64,000 nucleotides of DNA. Source: an uncultured bacterium (GTDB lineage Bacteria > Bacillota > Clostridia > Lachnospirales > Lachnospiraceae). The stretch lies in the NCBI GenBank assembly GCA_947651225.1, contig CANSYK010000003.1, positions 1-64,000 of the forward strand, given 5' to 3'. The translations under genes and the position numbers were made by a program. Under the pieces are notes generated by a model. It was not told the DNA's origin and did not search any database. It was given only the letters and a program-made list of their open reading frames with translations. Positions within the stretch are counted from its first letter, which is position 1. The number at the start of each line of letters is the position of its first letter. Of the stretch, positions 26,830 to 34,252 are shown piece by piece.

Positions 26830-27603
26830 TCACCACGAATTCCCGAGCAATTTCTGGTAAGGTATCGTACCACCAAACAAATCCAGAGCACTACCAACCG
26901 TAAAATCAATAAAACCATTCCCTGCCCTGCGAATCCATTCAATATCCTCTAAAGAATGGATTCCGCCTGCATAAGTTATTGGCAAAATCTGCTGTTCCCC
27001 CAGCCTCCGCACGACCTCCCGCTCTACACCAGATGCTTTCCCCTCCACATCAACAGCATGAACTAAAAATTCATCACAGAATTCCGCCAACATTTCTAAA
27101 GTCTGCCTGTTCATTTTCACTTCTGTAACCTTTTGCCATCGATCCGTCACAATATAATAATCGTCTTTCACATAACGACAGCTTAAGTCCAACACAAGAT
27201 GTTCTTTTCCTAGCAAAGCAGCCAAACGGCGCAGCCGCTCCATATGAATCTGCCCATCTCGAAACACATAAGAGGTCACAATAATATGGGAAGCCCCCAT
27301 TGCAAGAAATTTTTCCGCATTGCTTTCATCCATACCGCCACCAATCTGCATTCCCCCAGGATATTCCGCCAAGGCAGATTTTGCCTGGCAGACATCTGCT
27401 TCATAGTACTCAGAATCTTTTGCATTCAACAGAATAATATGGCCTCCTGTTAAACCATCTGCCCTATATTTTCTGGCATAAAATAATGCATTTTGCTCTG
27501 AAACAAAATTATCAACAGCCTGATTTCCTGAATCCGTCAGGCTGCCACCAATAATCTGTTTTACAGAACCATTGTGTATATCAATACAAGGACGAAACTT
27601 CAT
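26830..27603 (-). CDS. hisA: ProFAR isomerase HisA, eukaryotic (HIS6) type
   Basis: Predicted to isomerise the ProFAR aminoaldose to the aminoketose PRFAR in histidine synthesis. The 257 residues begin FRPCIDIHNGSVKQIIGG, the opening of yeast HIS6-like enzymes, and include LTGGHIILL, MQIGGGMDESNA, VLDLSCRY, FLVHAVDVEGK and ITYAGGIHSLEDI. The length matches HIS6 (about 261) and differs from standard bacterial HisA. The ATG at 27603 has GAGG 6 nt upstream; upstream in-frame ATGs are not supported. It is not near other his genes and is the last gene of the minus-strand run that starts with flgB. Confidence 0.88.
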   Translation of the reverse strand: MKFRPCIDIHNGSVKQIIGGSLTDSGNQAVDNFVSEQNALFYARKYRADGLTGGHIILLNAKDSEYYEADVCQAKSALAEYPGGMQIGGGMDESNAEKFLAMGASHIIVTSYVFRDGQIHMERLRRLAALLGKEHLVLDLSCRYVKDDYYIVTDRWQKVTEVKMNRQTLEMLAEFCDEFLVHAVDVEGKASGVEREVVRRLGEQQILPITYAGGIHSLEDIEWIRRAGNGFIDFTVGSALDLFGGTIPYQKLLGNSW

Positions 27604-27655
27604 TTTCAACCTCATTTCCAAGGAACCATAACGAAATCTACCAAGTAACAAAAAT

Positions 27656-28297
27656 CTACCTTTTCGTTATTTTCCGTGCCAGCTCCGCATAAGTGTCCTT
27701 TGACGAAACATCATATGTTCCTGCATTAATAGAACTACTGTACCCATTATCATTTAAATATTTATCAAAATCACTGGCACTTTTTACAATCCCTAAATTT
27801 TCCAATTTTTTGCTGACATCGGAAGACCAGTCACCCACATCAACTGTCAGCTTTTTCTTCTGCTCCTGCTTCTTCTGTTCCTGTTCCTTTTTCTCCTTTT
27901 TTACCTCTTTTTCAATATCATCTTTTTCTTTCTCTAACTCTTTTTTAATATCATTTGCTTCATCAGCAGGACTTTTCGTTGGTGTCTCACTTGTCTTGAC
28001 ATCCGATGATGGAGCAGAAGAAACTTCTGGCTCCACTGTTTCATCTGGGGCTTTTGTCTCTGTTTCCTCTTTGTCTTCTTCCGGGTTCCCTGTTTCCTCT
28101 GGAAGCGGAGTCTCCTCCCCGTTTTCTTCGTTTTTATCCGCAAGAGATACAGAGTCTGAATCATATACCATCCCCAACTCCTTCGCCCTTGAAGTAACAT
28201 AAGGATCTGAAGTTCGCACCATAAATGAAATCCCTAAAATAAGAGAAGCAAATATAATACCAGAACCAAATCCCCTAAAAAAAGATTTCTTATCCAT
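27656..28297 (-). CDS. Membrane-anchored protein with an MltG/YceG-like LysM-type domain only
   Basis: 213 residues. One N-terminal membrane helix (GIIFASLILGISFMV) is followed by an acidic Glu/Pro/Thr linker, a Lys/Glu coiled-coil-like stretch (about 113-150) and a C-terminal domain. That domain has DVGDWSSDVSKKLENLGI, SASDFDKYLNDNGYSS and INAGTYDVSS, and resembles the small N-terminal domain of endolytic transglycosylase MltG. The catalytic YceG domain is absent. It may bind peptidoglycan or a protein partner. It sits 52 bp upstream of hisA and is part of the tail of the flagellar run. Confidence 0.72.
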   Translation of the reverse strand: MDKKSFFRGFGSGIIFASLILGISFMVRTSDPYVTSRAKELGMVYDSDSVSLADKNEENGEETPLPEETGNPEEDKEETETKAPDETVEPEVSSAPSSDVKTSETPTKSPADEANDIKKELEKEKDDIEKEVKKEKKEQEQKKQEQKKKLTVDVGDWSSDVSKKLENLGIVKSASDFDKYLNDNGYSSSINAGTYDVSSKDTYAELARKITKR

Positions 28298-28335
28298 ACG
28301 ATTCCTCTCCGTTCTATCCTTCTACTGCCCTTAGG

Positions 28336-28356
28336 AACTTTCAAACATGCTCTAAC
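28336..28356. repeat. Half copy of the AGAGCGTGTTTGA repeat
   Basis: The minus strand reads GTTAGAGCATGTTTGAAAGTT, matching one arm of the repeats at 2662-2710 and 6511-6556 with C to T at one core position. The second arm is missing. Its TAG supplies the stop codon of the gene at 28352-29308. Confidence 0.7.
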
Positions 28357-29308
28357 GGGCATTATACAAATCAATTACAAATTTCACTTCTCCCTGCCCT
28401 AAAGAAAGCATTTTGGAAATATCCAAAATAGACCTTCCTTTCTTATATAATGAAATAATTTCATCATTATGATTCACAAACTCGTTCTGTTCATTAAAAG
28501 ATTGGTACTGTTCACTGACATCAGCAGACAATTTCGCTTTTGCCTCATCCTCTTCAATCCTCGCAATCTCTTTATCATACACAGAAGCAGTATCTTCCTT
28601 TGCTTCATCAGACACCTCCAAGCCCTCCATAAAAGAGGTACCTGCTGGTAAATTATCAAAATCAGCATCTGATATTGACGCAAACTCTTCATAGTTGAAA
28701 GCCTGGTCATATTTCCCGCCTAATTCATCTTTTGCGGAATTGGATAATGGAGACTGCTCTTCTTTTATATGGCCTGCACTGCTATCAGGCTGCTGATTAC
28801 TTTGATGAACCTTATCCTGTCCAGACTGAAGCTCCAGAATATCCAGCTCAATTGATTTTTTTATCTCATCAAGCCGCTTTTCCTGTTCATACATTTTCTG
28901 ATATTCCCTCGCTGATTCATCGTGTAAATCTGCCCTTAAAGAATCAATCTCATGAACAAGCTTCTTTACTTCCTCCTGCTTCTCATTCATCATATCATAC
29001 AAAAATACAACTTCATCATGATTTTTTTCGATTTTTTCAATTACCTGATCAGAATACTCGCTAATTCCCATAATCTTATCATTGGAAACCTGGCTCATTC
29101 TTTTGTCCAGGTCATAATAAACATTCTCCGCCTTTTGAGTAAAAGAATCCAACATCTCCTGTAACTTCTCCTGCTCTCTGTCCTGGTCTGCCACAGGTAC
29201 CTCTTTTGTCTCCTCCGTCGATATTTTTTCAGAAGAATCTGAAATACGGATACTGTAAAATATGGCGGCCAAGCCAATTACTAACATTGCAACTTCTAAA
29301 AAAATCAT
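28352..29308 (-). CDS. Membrane protein with coiled coil and C-terminal DUF6115-like helix-turn-helix region
   Basis: 318 residues. An N-terminal membrane helix (FLEVAMLVIGLAAIFYS) is followed by a long coiled coil (about 45-165), an acidic variable region, and a C-terminal segment NDEIISLYKKGRSILDISK leading into LGQGEVKFVIDLY. That segment resembles a helix-turn-helix and matches what I know as DUF6115. The function is unknown. GGGG precedes the ATG at 7 nt. It lies between the FapA-like gene and the MltG-like gene, so an accessory flagellar or envelope role is possible but unproven. Confidence 0.75.
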   Translation of the reverse strand: MIFLEVAMLVIGLAAIFYSIRISDSSEKISTEETKEVPVADQDREQEKLQEMLDSFTQKAENVYYDLDKRMSQVSNDKIMGISEYSDQVIEKIEKNHDEVVFLYDMMNEKQEEVKKLVHEIDSLRADLHDESAREYQKMYEQEKRLDEIKKSIELDILELQSGQDKVHQSNQQPDSSAGHIKEEQSPLSNSAKDELGGKYDQAFNYEEFASISDADFDNLPAGTSFMEGLEVSDEAKEDTASVYDKEIARIEEDEAKAKLSADVSEQYQSFNEQNEFVNHNDEIISLYKKGRSILDISKMLSLGQGEVKFVIDLYNAR

Positions 29309-29351
29309 AACTAATCCCCTTGCTATACCTCAATGAAACTTCTGGTAACCA

Positions 29352-29669
29352 TTAAATTGTCATATCAAAATGCTTTTCTTTTTTTCCTGCTTTTTTTTCA
29401 CTTTCTTCTTCCTTCTCCTCGCCTTTGCCGGAAGAAGCATTTCTCTTTTTCTTTTTTTGCTCTCTTCTCTTCCGTTCCTCATTTTTCAGCTCTTCATTTT
29501 CCGCCTTATTTCTGCGAATTGTCTGTTCAGAACTCTTTTTTACTTCTGCCTGGAATTGTGATGCCACCTGCTGCTGCTCCTGCATTGCACGATTCATTTC
29601 CGTTGTCTGAATCTGTGATACCTCCTGCGATTTTGGAGGCATTGTGATATAATCAAATGTTATGGACAT
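29352..29669 (-). CDS. Small charged protein of unknown function in the flagellar run
   Basis: 105 residues. The N terminus MSITFDYITMPPKSQEVSQI is hydrophobic/polar; the rest is Gln-rich, then very Lys/Glu-rich (KNEERKRREQKKKKRN), probably one long helix. There is no signal peptide or membrane segment. A strong GGGGGAG ribosome-binding site supports it as a real gene. It lies 43 bp upstream of the DUF6115-like gene. I recognise no named family. Confidence 0.65.
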   Translation of the reverse strand: MSITFDYITMPPKSQEVSQIQTTEMNRAMQEQQQVASQFQAEVKKSSEQTIRRNKAENEELKNEERKRREQKKKKRNASSGKGEEKEEESEKKAGKKEKHFDMTI

Positions 29670-29692
29670 ATAAACTCCCCCTTTTCAATACA

Positions 29693-29748
29693 GTTACCAT
29701 TCACGGCTGTTTGAAACATCATGCGCAAAACCAGCCGCAAATAGTAAC
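29693..29748. repeat. 56-bp dispersed hairpin repeat (within the flagellar run)
   Basis: Starts GTTACCATTCACGGCTGTTT, contains AAACATCATGCGCAAAACCA and ends CAAATAGTAAC. It is the same length as the copy at 25767-25822, with about 10 differences. It lies between the FapA-like gene and the small charged protein gene. Confidence 0.88.
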
Positions 29749-29768
29749 GCAATACATATAATATCTTT

Positions 29769-31376
29769 CTACACTCCCTTGACACGGATATCTGCCCCTT
29801 CACGTACAAATGTACTATGATGAACCTCACTATGCAAATAATTTGTTACATTCGCTATGGTAAGCTTCACTCCGCTATATGCAATGTCATATACCACAAT
29901 TTTTCCTTTACCATTTGAATTTTCCAACACCTGCCCCAGTTCGTCATATTCTTCTGTAAGAGTATCCATAACCTCGTCAATCTCATCCATACGGGCTTTT
30001 CCAGTTTTTAACTTCTCCAGTTTTTCCAGATCTAGAGAACCAACCGCTTTAAAACGCTTCTTTAAAACCTCAACGGTCTGTAAAATTTTATCCCTCTCTT
30101 CAGAAAGTTCTTCCATTTCTCTTTCGATTTCATGGTATCGTTCTACACAATTCGGATCTACTCCAACCTCTAACTCTGTTTGTGTTCCCATAGCAGAACC
30201 TAATACTTTAGCTTCTATTTTTTTAGTAGAACGGACGCTTCCTCCTGCAATCAGCCCTCTTTTTCCATTGATCGCTATCATATCTTGCGCAATCACATTA
30301 CTGTGCATCAAAGCATCCGCAATAATTTTGCCACCAGCATTTACATTCGAACTTTCGATAAAATTGGAAATAATATCTCCTTTTGCTTCCATTTTACCAG
30401 TTCCTTTTCCCTGTATCCCACGATTCAATACAATCTTACCGCCTGCAATCAAAGTAGCGCCTTCTACCGCACCTGACACATAAATATCACCTGTTGCCCG
30501 CACAGTATATCCTGTCAACACATTTCCCTTGACACTAACACTTCCCTCATACTCAATATCACCTGTTGACGGCCCAACATCCGCTGGAACTTCATAACAA
30601 TCGGAAACAAAAACCGTTTCATCCACACAAGTAACATTTCCAGACACATCAGAATACATACTCAAAGAATCCTCAGAAAGGTGAATATTCTTTCCATGTT
30701 TTAAAGCTTTCACCGCAACTGTCCGCGGCTTTATCTCATTCCCCACCACATCTATCCCTGGTGTCCCGAAATCAGCCGGTTCTAAAGTTGCCAAAAGCTG
30801 CCCTTCCGCTACAGATTCAATCATATCAAGCTTATGAAAGTCAACACTTCCATCTTCCTTGACTGCTGGTTTGCTTGTTTTGTCTATATTAAAATGATAT
30901 GTGATTACTGCATCATGTCCGTGAATTGGCTTTGTCGCCTTTGCCACCAACACATCAGTACAGTAAAGACGCATCTTATGCATCACTTCAATATTTTTCT
31001 TTATTAAGCCATGGTGTATGTCATGCTGCTCTAACAACTTTAAAATATCATCCACTGTCAATCTGGAACCAAGACTGGAATTAGGATACAATCTAAGCTT
31101 TGCATACATTCGATTTGGATCTACTGTAATCACAGCGTATTCGTTTTCTGGTATTGCACTCTTCCCACTAATCTGTGTTTCTGCATTCTTATGCTTTGCT
31201 GCCCTTTCCACAAAGTCTTTAATCTGCTCTGCGGGCACATCATTCCATTTTTTTGCATTCAAATAAGATAAAACATCTTCTGCTTTTAATGGCTCTCCGC
31301 CATCTACAGCAGGATAAGATTTTAAGTAGGTTCCATTCTCCTTATGAACCAACTGAAAAAACGCATTACGTTTCAT
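29769..31376 (-). CDS. fapA: FapA family protein (DUF342)
   Basis: A large polymer-binding-like protein with an N-terminal alpha/beta part (KRNAFFQLVHKENGTYL), a central right-handed beta-helix of short repeats (VKGNVLTGYTVRATGDIYV, GATLIAGGKIVLNRGIQGKG, GDIISNFIESSNVNAGGKII), and a C-terminal coiled coil with EREMEELSEERDKILQ. That is the DUF342/FapA layout. The function in Firmicutes is unknown; the constant place after the sigma-28 gene suggests a motility or cell-surface role. The start is uncertain: the ATG at 31376 gives the usual N terminus, while in-frame ATGs at 31412 and 31430 have weak SD sites. Confidence 0.85.
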   Translation of the reverse strand: MKRNAFFQLVHKENGTYLKSYPAVDGGEPLKAEDVLSYLNAKKWNDVPAEQIKDFVERAAKHKNAETQISGKSAIPENEYAVITVDPNRMYAKLRLYPNSSLGSRLTVDDILKLLEQHDIHHGLIKKNIEVMHKMRLYCTDVLVAKATKPIHGHDAVITYHFNIDKTSKPAVKEDGSVDFHKLDMIESVAEGQLLATLEPADFGTPGIDVVGNEIKPRTVAVKALKHGKNIHLSEDSLSMYSDVSGNVTCVDETVFVSDCYEVPADVGPSTGDIEYEGSVSVKGNVLTGYTVRATGDIYVSGAVEGATLIAGGKIVLNRGIQGKGTGKMEAKGDIISNFIESSNVNAGGKIIADALMHSNVIAQDMIAINGKRGLIAGGSVRSTKKIEAKVLGSAMGTQTELEVGVDPNCVERYHEIEREMEELSEERDKILQTVEVLKKRFKAVGSLDLEKLEKLKTGKARMDEIDEVMDTLTEEYDELGQVLENSNGKGKIVVYDIAYSGVKLTIANVTNYLHSEVHHSTFVREGADIRVKGV

Positions 31377-31438
31377 AGCAACCCCATTTCCGCAGAACTG
31401 GAGGTTCCCCATAATTGACCCAGCAGACATATCCTGTT

Positions 31439-32212
31439 TCAGACACTGCCCAGGCCAAACACAGAAAGATCATCTCCCATCCTCTCGCGCATTTTACGCA
31501 GCGCTTTTGTATGAAGCTGGGAAACTCTTGATTCCGATACCTCCAGTATCCTGCTGATTTCTTTTAATGTCAATTCCTCAAAATAATAAAATGCAATTAC
31601 CTTCTGTTCATTTTCTGTCAGAGAATCAATCGCCTCTGCCAATACCTTTTTTAATTCCTGACGCTCCATCACCCTCTCTGGCTGCTCAAAACGCATCATA
31701 TTCGCAGACTCAATTTTCACTTCACTTCCCTGCTCAAGATATTCATCCAGAGAAACCAGATTGGCAATCTGTGTCTGGTTCACCAAATCCTCCAGCTCGC
31801 TGGTTGAAATTCCAAGCTCCTCCGACAATTCTTGATTGGAGGCAGGACGTCCATACTTTGCCTCCAAATCTTTCATTGCCGTTTCCAACTTTTTCTGCTT
31901 TTGACGAAGCGTTCTTGGAATCCAGTCCATTTTACGAATCTGATCTAAGATAGAACCACGAATCCGCAGACTGGCATATGTCTCAAATTTTACACCTTTT
32001 GTCAGCTCAAACTTGTCAATTGCATCAATTAACCCAAAAATACCATAGCCGACCAGATCATCATACTCTACTGTATACCCCAGATACATCCCAAGTCTTC
32101 CGGCAACAATTTTCACGAGGCCGGAATATTCGATGATTAGCTGCTCTCTGATAGACGGATTTTTTGTTTTTTCATACTCTTTCCATAAGTCGTCTTTCTG
32201 CTTATCATCCAT
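31439..32212 (-). CDS. fliA: RNA polymerase sigma-28 factor (FliA/WhiG/SigD)
   Basis: Directs transcription of late flagellar and chemotaxis genes. Region 2 has VEYDDLVGYGIFGLIDAIDK and FETYASLRIRGSILDQIRK, followed by DWIPRTLRQKQKKLE. Region 4 has LTENEQKVIAFYYFEELTLK and the helix-turn-helix SEISRI/VSESRVSQLHTKALRKMR type sequence. Length is about 257 residues. The ATG at 32212 is used because an ATG four codons upstream directly abuts AAGGG. Its position after cheD matches sigD in B. subtilis. No flgM anti-sigma gene is in the window. Confidence 0.96.
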   Translation of the reverse strand: MDDKQKDDLWKEYEKTKNPSIREQLIIEYSGLVKIVAGRLGMYLGYTVEYDDLVGYGIFGLIDAIDKFELTKGVKFETYASLRIRGSILDQIRKMDWIPRTLRQKQKKLETAMKDLEAKYGRPASNQELSEELGISTSELEDLVNQTQIANLVSLDEYLEQGSEVKIESANMMRFEQPERVMERQELKKVLAEAIDSLTENEQKVIAFYYFEELTLKEISRILEVSESRVSQLHTKALRKMRERMGDDLSVFGLGSV

Positions 32213-32247
32213 TGGCTGTAACATCCCTTCTTCTGAATCATTTTTGT

Positions 32248-32541
32248 TTATTCAGCGCTCCCTCCTGATACCTGCACAGAATCAGGGCTTTCTTCCAAAG
32301 GACCCTGCTCCGGGAATTCCACTTTCTCTTCCCTCTGCCCCTGCTGACGTTTAAACATATTCCCCTCAACTGTTTTCTGGATAATTTTTTTGGCAATCAA
32401 GCCAACAATATAGAATATTACCAATGTTGCCAATAATAATGCAAGGCTATAAGTAACATCCATATCTTTTACAATTGTTATAATACTTACTATCGCACCT
32501 GCTAACAGCATAATAAATTTTGGTATAAATTCCAGTTTCAC
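32248..32541 (-). CDS. Small two-helix membrane protein between cheD and fliA
   Basis: 97 residues starting with GTG, 7 nt after GGGGGAG. Two membrane helices (FIPKFIMLLAGAIVSIITIV and SLALLLATLVIFYIVGLIA) are separated by a short Lys/Asp turn. They are followed by a hydrophilic Gln/Glu/Pro-rich cytoplasmic tail. It is in a tight run of motility genes (15 bp after cheD, 35 bp before fliA). I recognise no family; the location is the only clue to a motility role. Confidence 0.75.
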   Translation of the reverse strand: MKLEFIPKFIMLLAGAIVSIITIVKDMDVTYSLALLLATLVIFYIVGLIAKKIIQKTVEGNMFKRQQGQREEKVEFPEQGPLEESPDSVQVSGGSAE

Positions 32542-32555
32542 AAAATCTCCCCCAA

Positions 32556-33041
32556 TTAAATTGTTCGAACCGGCTTCCCGACTGATTTAATGACAAAATC
32601 ACCTGTTTCAGGATAAAACTCTACAGTACGTCCAAAATTCAGTCCAGTATCCTCTGCCAATATACGAATTCCAATTGCTCTCAGTTTCTTTTTCACTGCT
32701 TCTACATTACGCTCACCAACGCGTAACATATCGCTGTTGCCACTAAAAGCAAACATTTGTGCACCACCTGCTATTTTCGCAGTCAGATTTCTTTTATTTG
32801 CTCCAGCCACAACCATTTGTTCAATTAAATAATCAATACCGGTATCTGCAAATTTTGCCCGGTTCTGATTCTGTCTGACCTGTGTGCTGTCCGGCAGCAT
32901 AACATGTACCAAGCCTGCTATTTTCGATGTCTTATCATACAACGCTACTCCTACACAGGATCCAAGTCCCAGCGTTGTAACGGCATCTGGTGCACGGCAG
33001 ACTTTCAGATCAGCCATTCCAACTTTTTTCATCTCAGCCAT
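32556..33041 (-). CDS. cheD: Chemoreceptor glutamine deamidase CheD
   Basis: Deamidates Gln residues of chemoreceptors and, in the B. subtilis-type system, binds CheC. The 161 residues contain the catalytic Cys29 in LGLGSCVGV and His46 in LVHVMLPDS, then AKIAGGAQMF and the C-terminal TGLNFGRTVEF. The ATG at 33041 has AAGGTGA 7 nt upstream; a TTG two codons earlier is less likely. It begins 6 nt after the cheC stop. Confidence 0.96.
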   Translation of the reverse strand: MAEMKKVGMADLKVCRAPDAVTTLGLGSCVGVALYDKTSKIAGLVHVMLPDSTQVRQNQNRAKFADTGIDYLIEQMVVAGANKRNLTAKIAGGAQMFAFSGNSDMLRVGERNVEAVKKKLRAIGIRILAEDTGLNFGRTVEFYPETGDFVIKSVGKPVRTI

Positions 33042-33047
33042 TCCCAA

Positions 33048-33671
33048 TCACCTTAACCCTAAAGACTCTAAAATACGTGTGTAAGACTCCATTGTTGGAA
33101 TCAAAATAAAGTAACCACTGATATCCATTACATCTAAATCATTAAAATGCGACTCAATTAACAATGCCTTATCACCCAACTTCCCAAATTCAATTGCAGG
33201 AACGCTCAAAATTGCCCCTGCCATATCCAGGGCAAGACTTGGAACGGAAACCGAAATTGTCAATTTTGTCAATGAAGAAATTGCGGAAAGATATGCCCCT
33301 GTAATAATATTCCCAATTTCCTGCAATGCCGAAATCTCTATTTCTGTAAATGTATCAGAATCCAGACCTGAAGTCAGCCCTACCAGTTTCTGCACCAGTA
33401 CACGTGCGGCATCACTCTCTAATATGAATAACAATGAACCCTGAATATCCCCTTCCAGACTCAATAGAATTCCAGCAACCAGAGTTTCTTCCCCACCGAT
33501 TACCTGTGCCAGTTCTGCAAAAGTCAGCATCTTCACCCTTGGAACATTCATATCGATTCTGGTATTAATAAGTTGGGACAATGCAGTAGTTGCATTGCCC
33601 GCACCTATATTTCCTATTTCAGTTAATACATCAAACTCAAAGTTATCCATGCCCTCATTGTTCTTCTGCAT
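33048..33671 (-). CDS. cheC: CheY-P phosphatase CheC
   Basis: Removes phosphate from CheY-P and is stimulated by CheD. The 207 residues carry two copies of the E-x2-N active-site helix (VLTEIGNIGAGNATTALSQ and ALQEIGNIITGAYLSAIS), as in B. subtilis CheC. The ATG at 33671 has GAGG 6 nt upstream; a GTG and an ATG upstream in frame are weaker. A cheC/cheD pair next to cheW is the standard Bacillus/Clostridium layout. Confidence 0.95.
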   Translation of the reverse strand: MQKNNEGMDNFEFDVLTEIGNIGAGNATTALSQLINTRIDMNVPRVKMLTFAELAQVIGGEETLVAGILLSLEGDIQGSLLFILESDAARVLVQKLVGLTSGLDSDTFTEIEISALQEIGNIITGAYLSAISSLTKLTISVSVPSLALDMAGAILSVPAIEFGKLGDKALLIESHFNDLDVMDISGYFILIPTMESYTRILESLGLR

Positions 33672-33754
33672 AGAATACCTCATTTCCACGCTGCCTTACC
33701 TGAATGGAATCTGTTCTGACAGCGCACAAAAACAAATCCCACAAAACACTACCG

Positions 33755-34240
33755 CTAAATTATTTCTTTTTCCTTATCATTAATTACAGACACAATATTC
33801 AATAACGTAATCAGCCCATCTACATGTTTACCAACGCCACTTAAATACTGCGTGCGGATATCATTTGCATCAGAGGAATTTGTTTTCTCAATTGACCCCT
33901 CATCCAATGTCACCACTTCCTTAACCTCATCCACAATAATACCAATTGCAGACTGTGATTCCAATTTAATAATAATAATGCGGGTAGCATTGGTATATTC
34001 ATCCGGCTCTAAATCAAACTTCAACCGCAGACTCATTACAGGAATAATTTCACCACGAAGGTTAATTACCCCTTTAAAATATCGCTGTGACATTGGAATC
34101 CTTGTGATTTTTGACATACGCACAATATTGTCTATATATTTAATGTCAATACCATACTGCTCGTTGCCGAGATGGACAACAATATACTGCTTCCCCTCGC
34201 CTACTGTTTCAACATTTTGAATATCATTGATATCATCCAT
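33755..34240 (-). CDS. cheW: Chemotaxis adaptor CheW
   Basis: Links CheA to the chemoreceptors. The 161 residues form a single CheW domain: KQYIVVHLGNEQYGIDI, ITRIPMSQRYFKGVINLRGE, IIPVMSLR, IGIIVDEVKEVVTL and the C-terminal DGLITLLNIVSVI. The ATG has GGGGGA 7 nt upstream. It follows cheA by 12 bp. Confidence 0.96.
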   Translation of the reverse strand: MDDINDIQNVETVGEGKQYIVVHLGNEQYGIDIKYIDNIVRMSKITRIPMSQRYFKGVINLRGEIIPVMSLRLKFDLEPDEYTNATRIIIIKLESQSAIGIIVDEVKEVVTLDEGSIEKTNSSDANDIRTQYLSGVGKHVDGLITLLNIVSVINDKEKEII

Positions 34241-34252
34241 TTTCCAGTCCCC

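Noticed and set aside
27693-28202. A 169-codon Ser/Phe-rich frame opposite the MltG-like gene
   Set aside because: It is the antisense of Glu/Lys coiled-coil codons and gives implausible Ser/Phe runs.
29857-30483. A 208-codon frame opposite fapA
   Set aside because: Shadow of the FapA beta-helix repeats; composition is Ser/Pro/Ile-rich antisense, with no ribosome-binding site.
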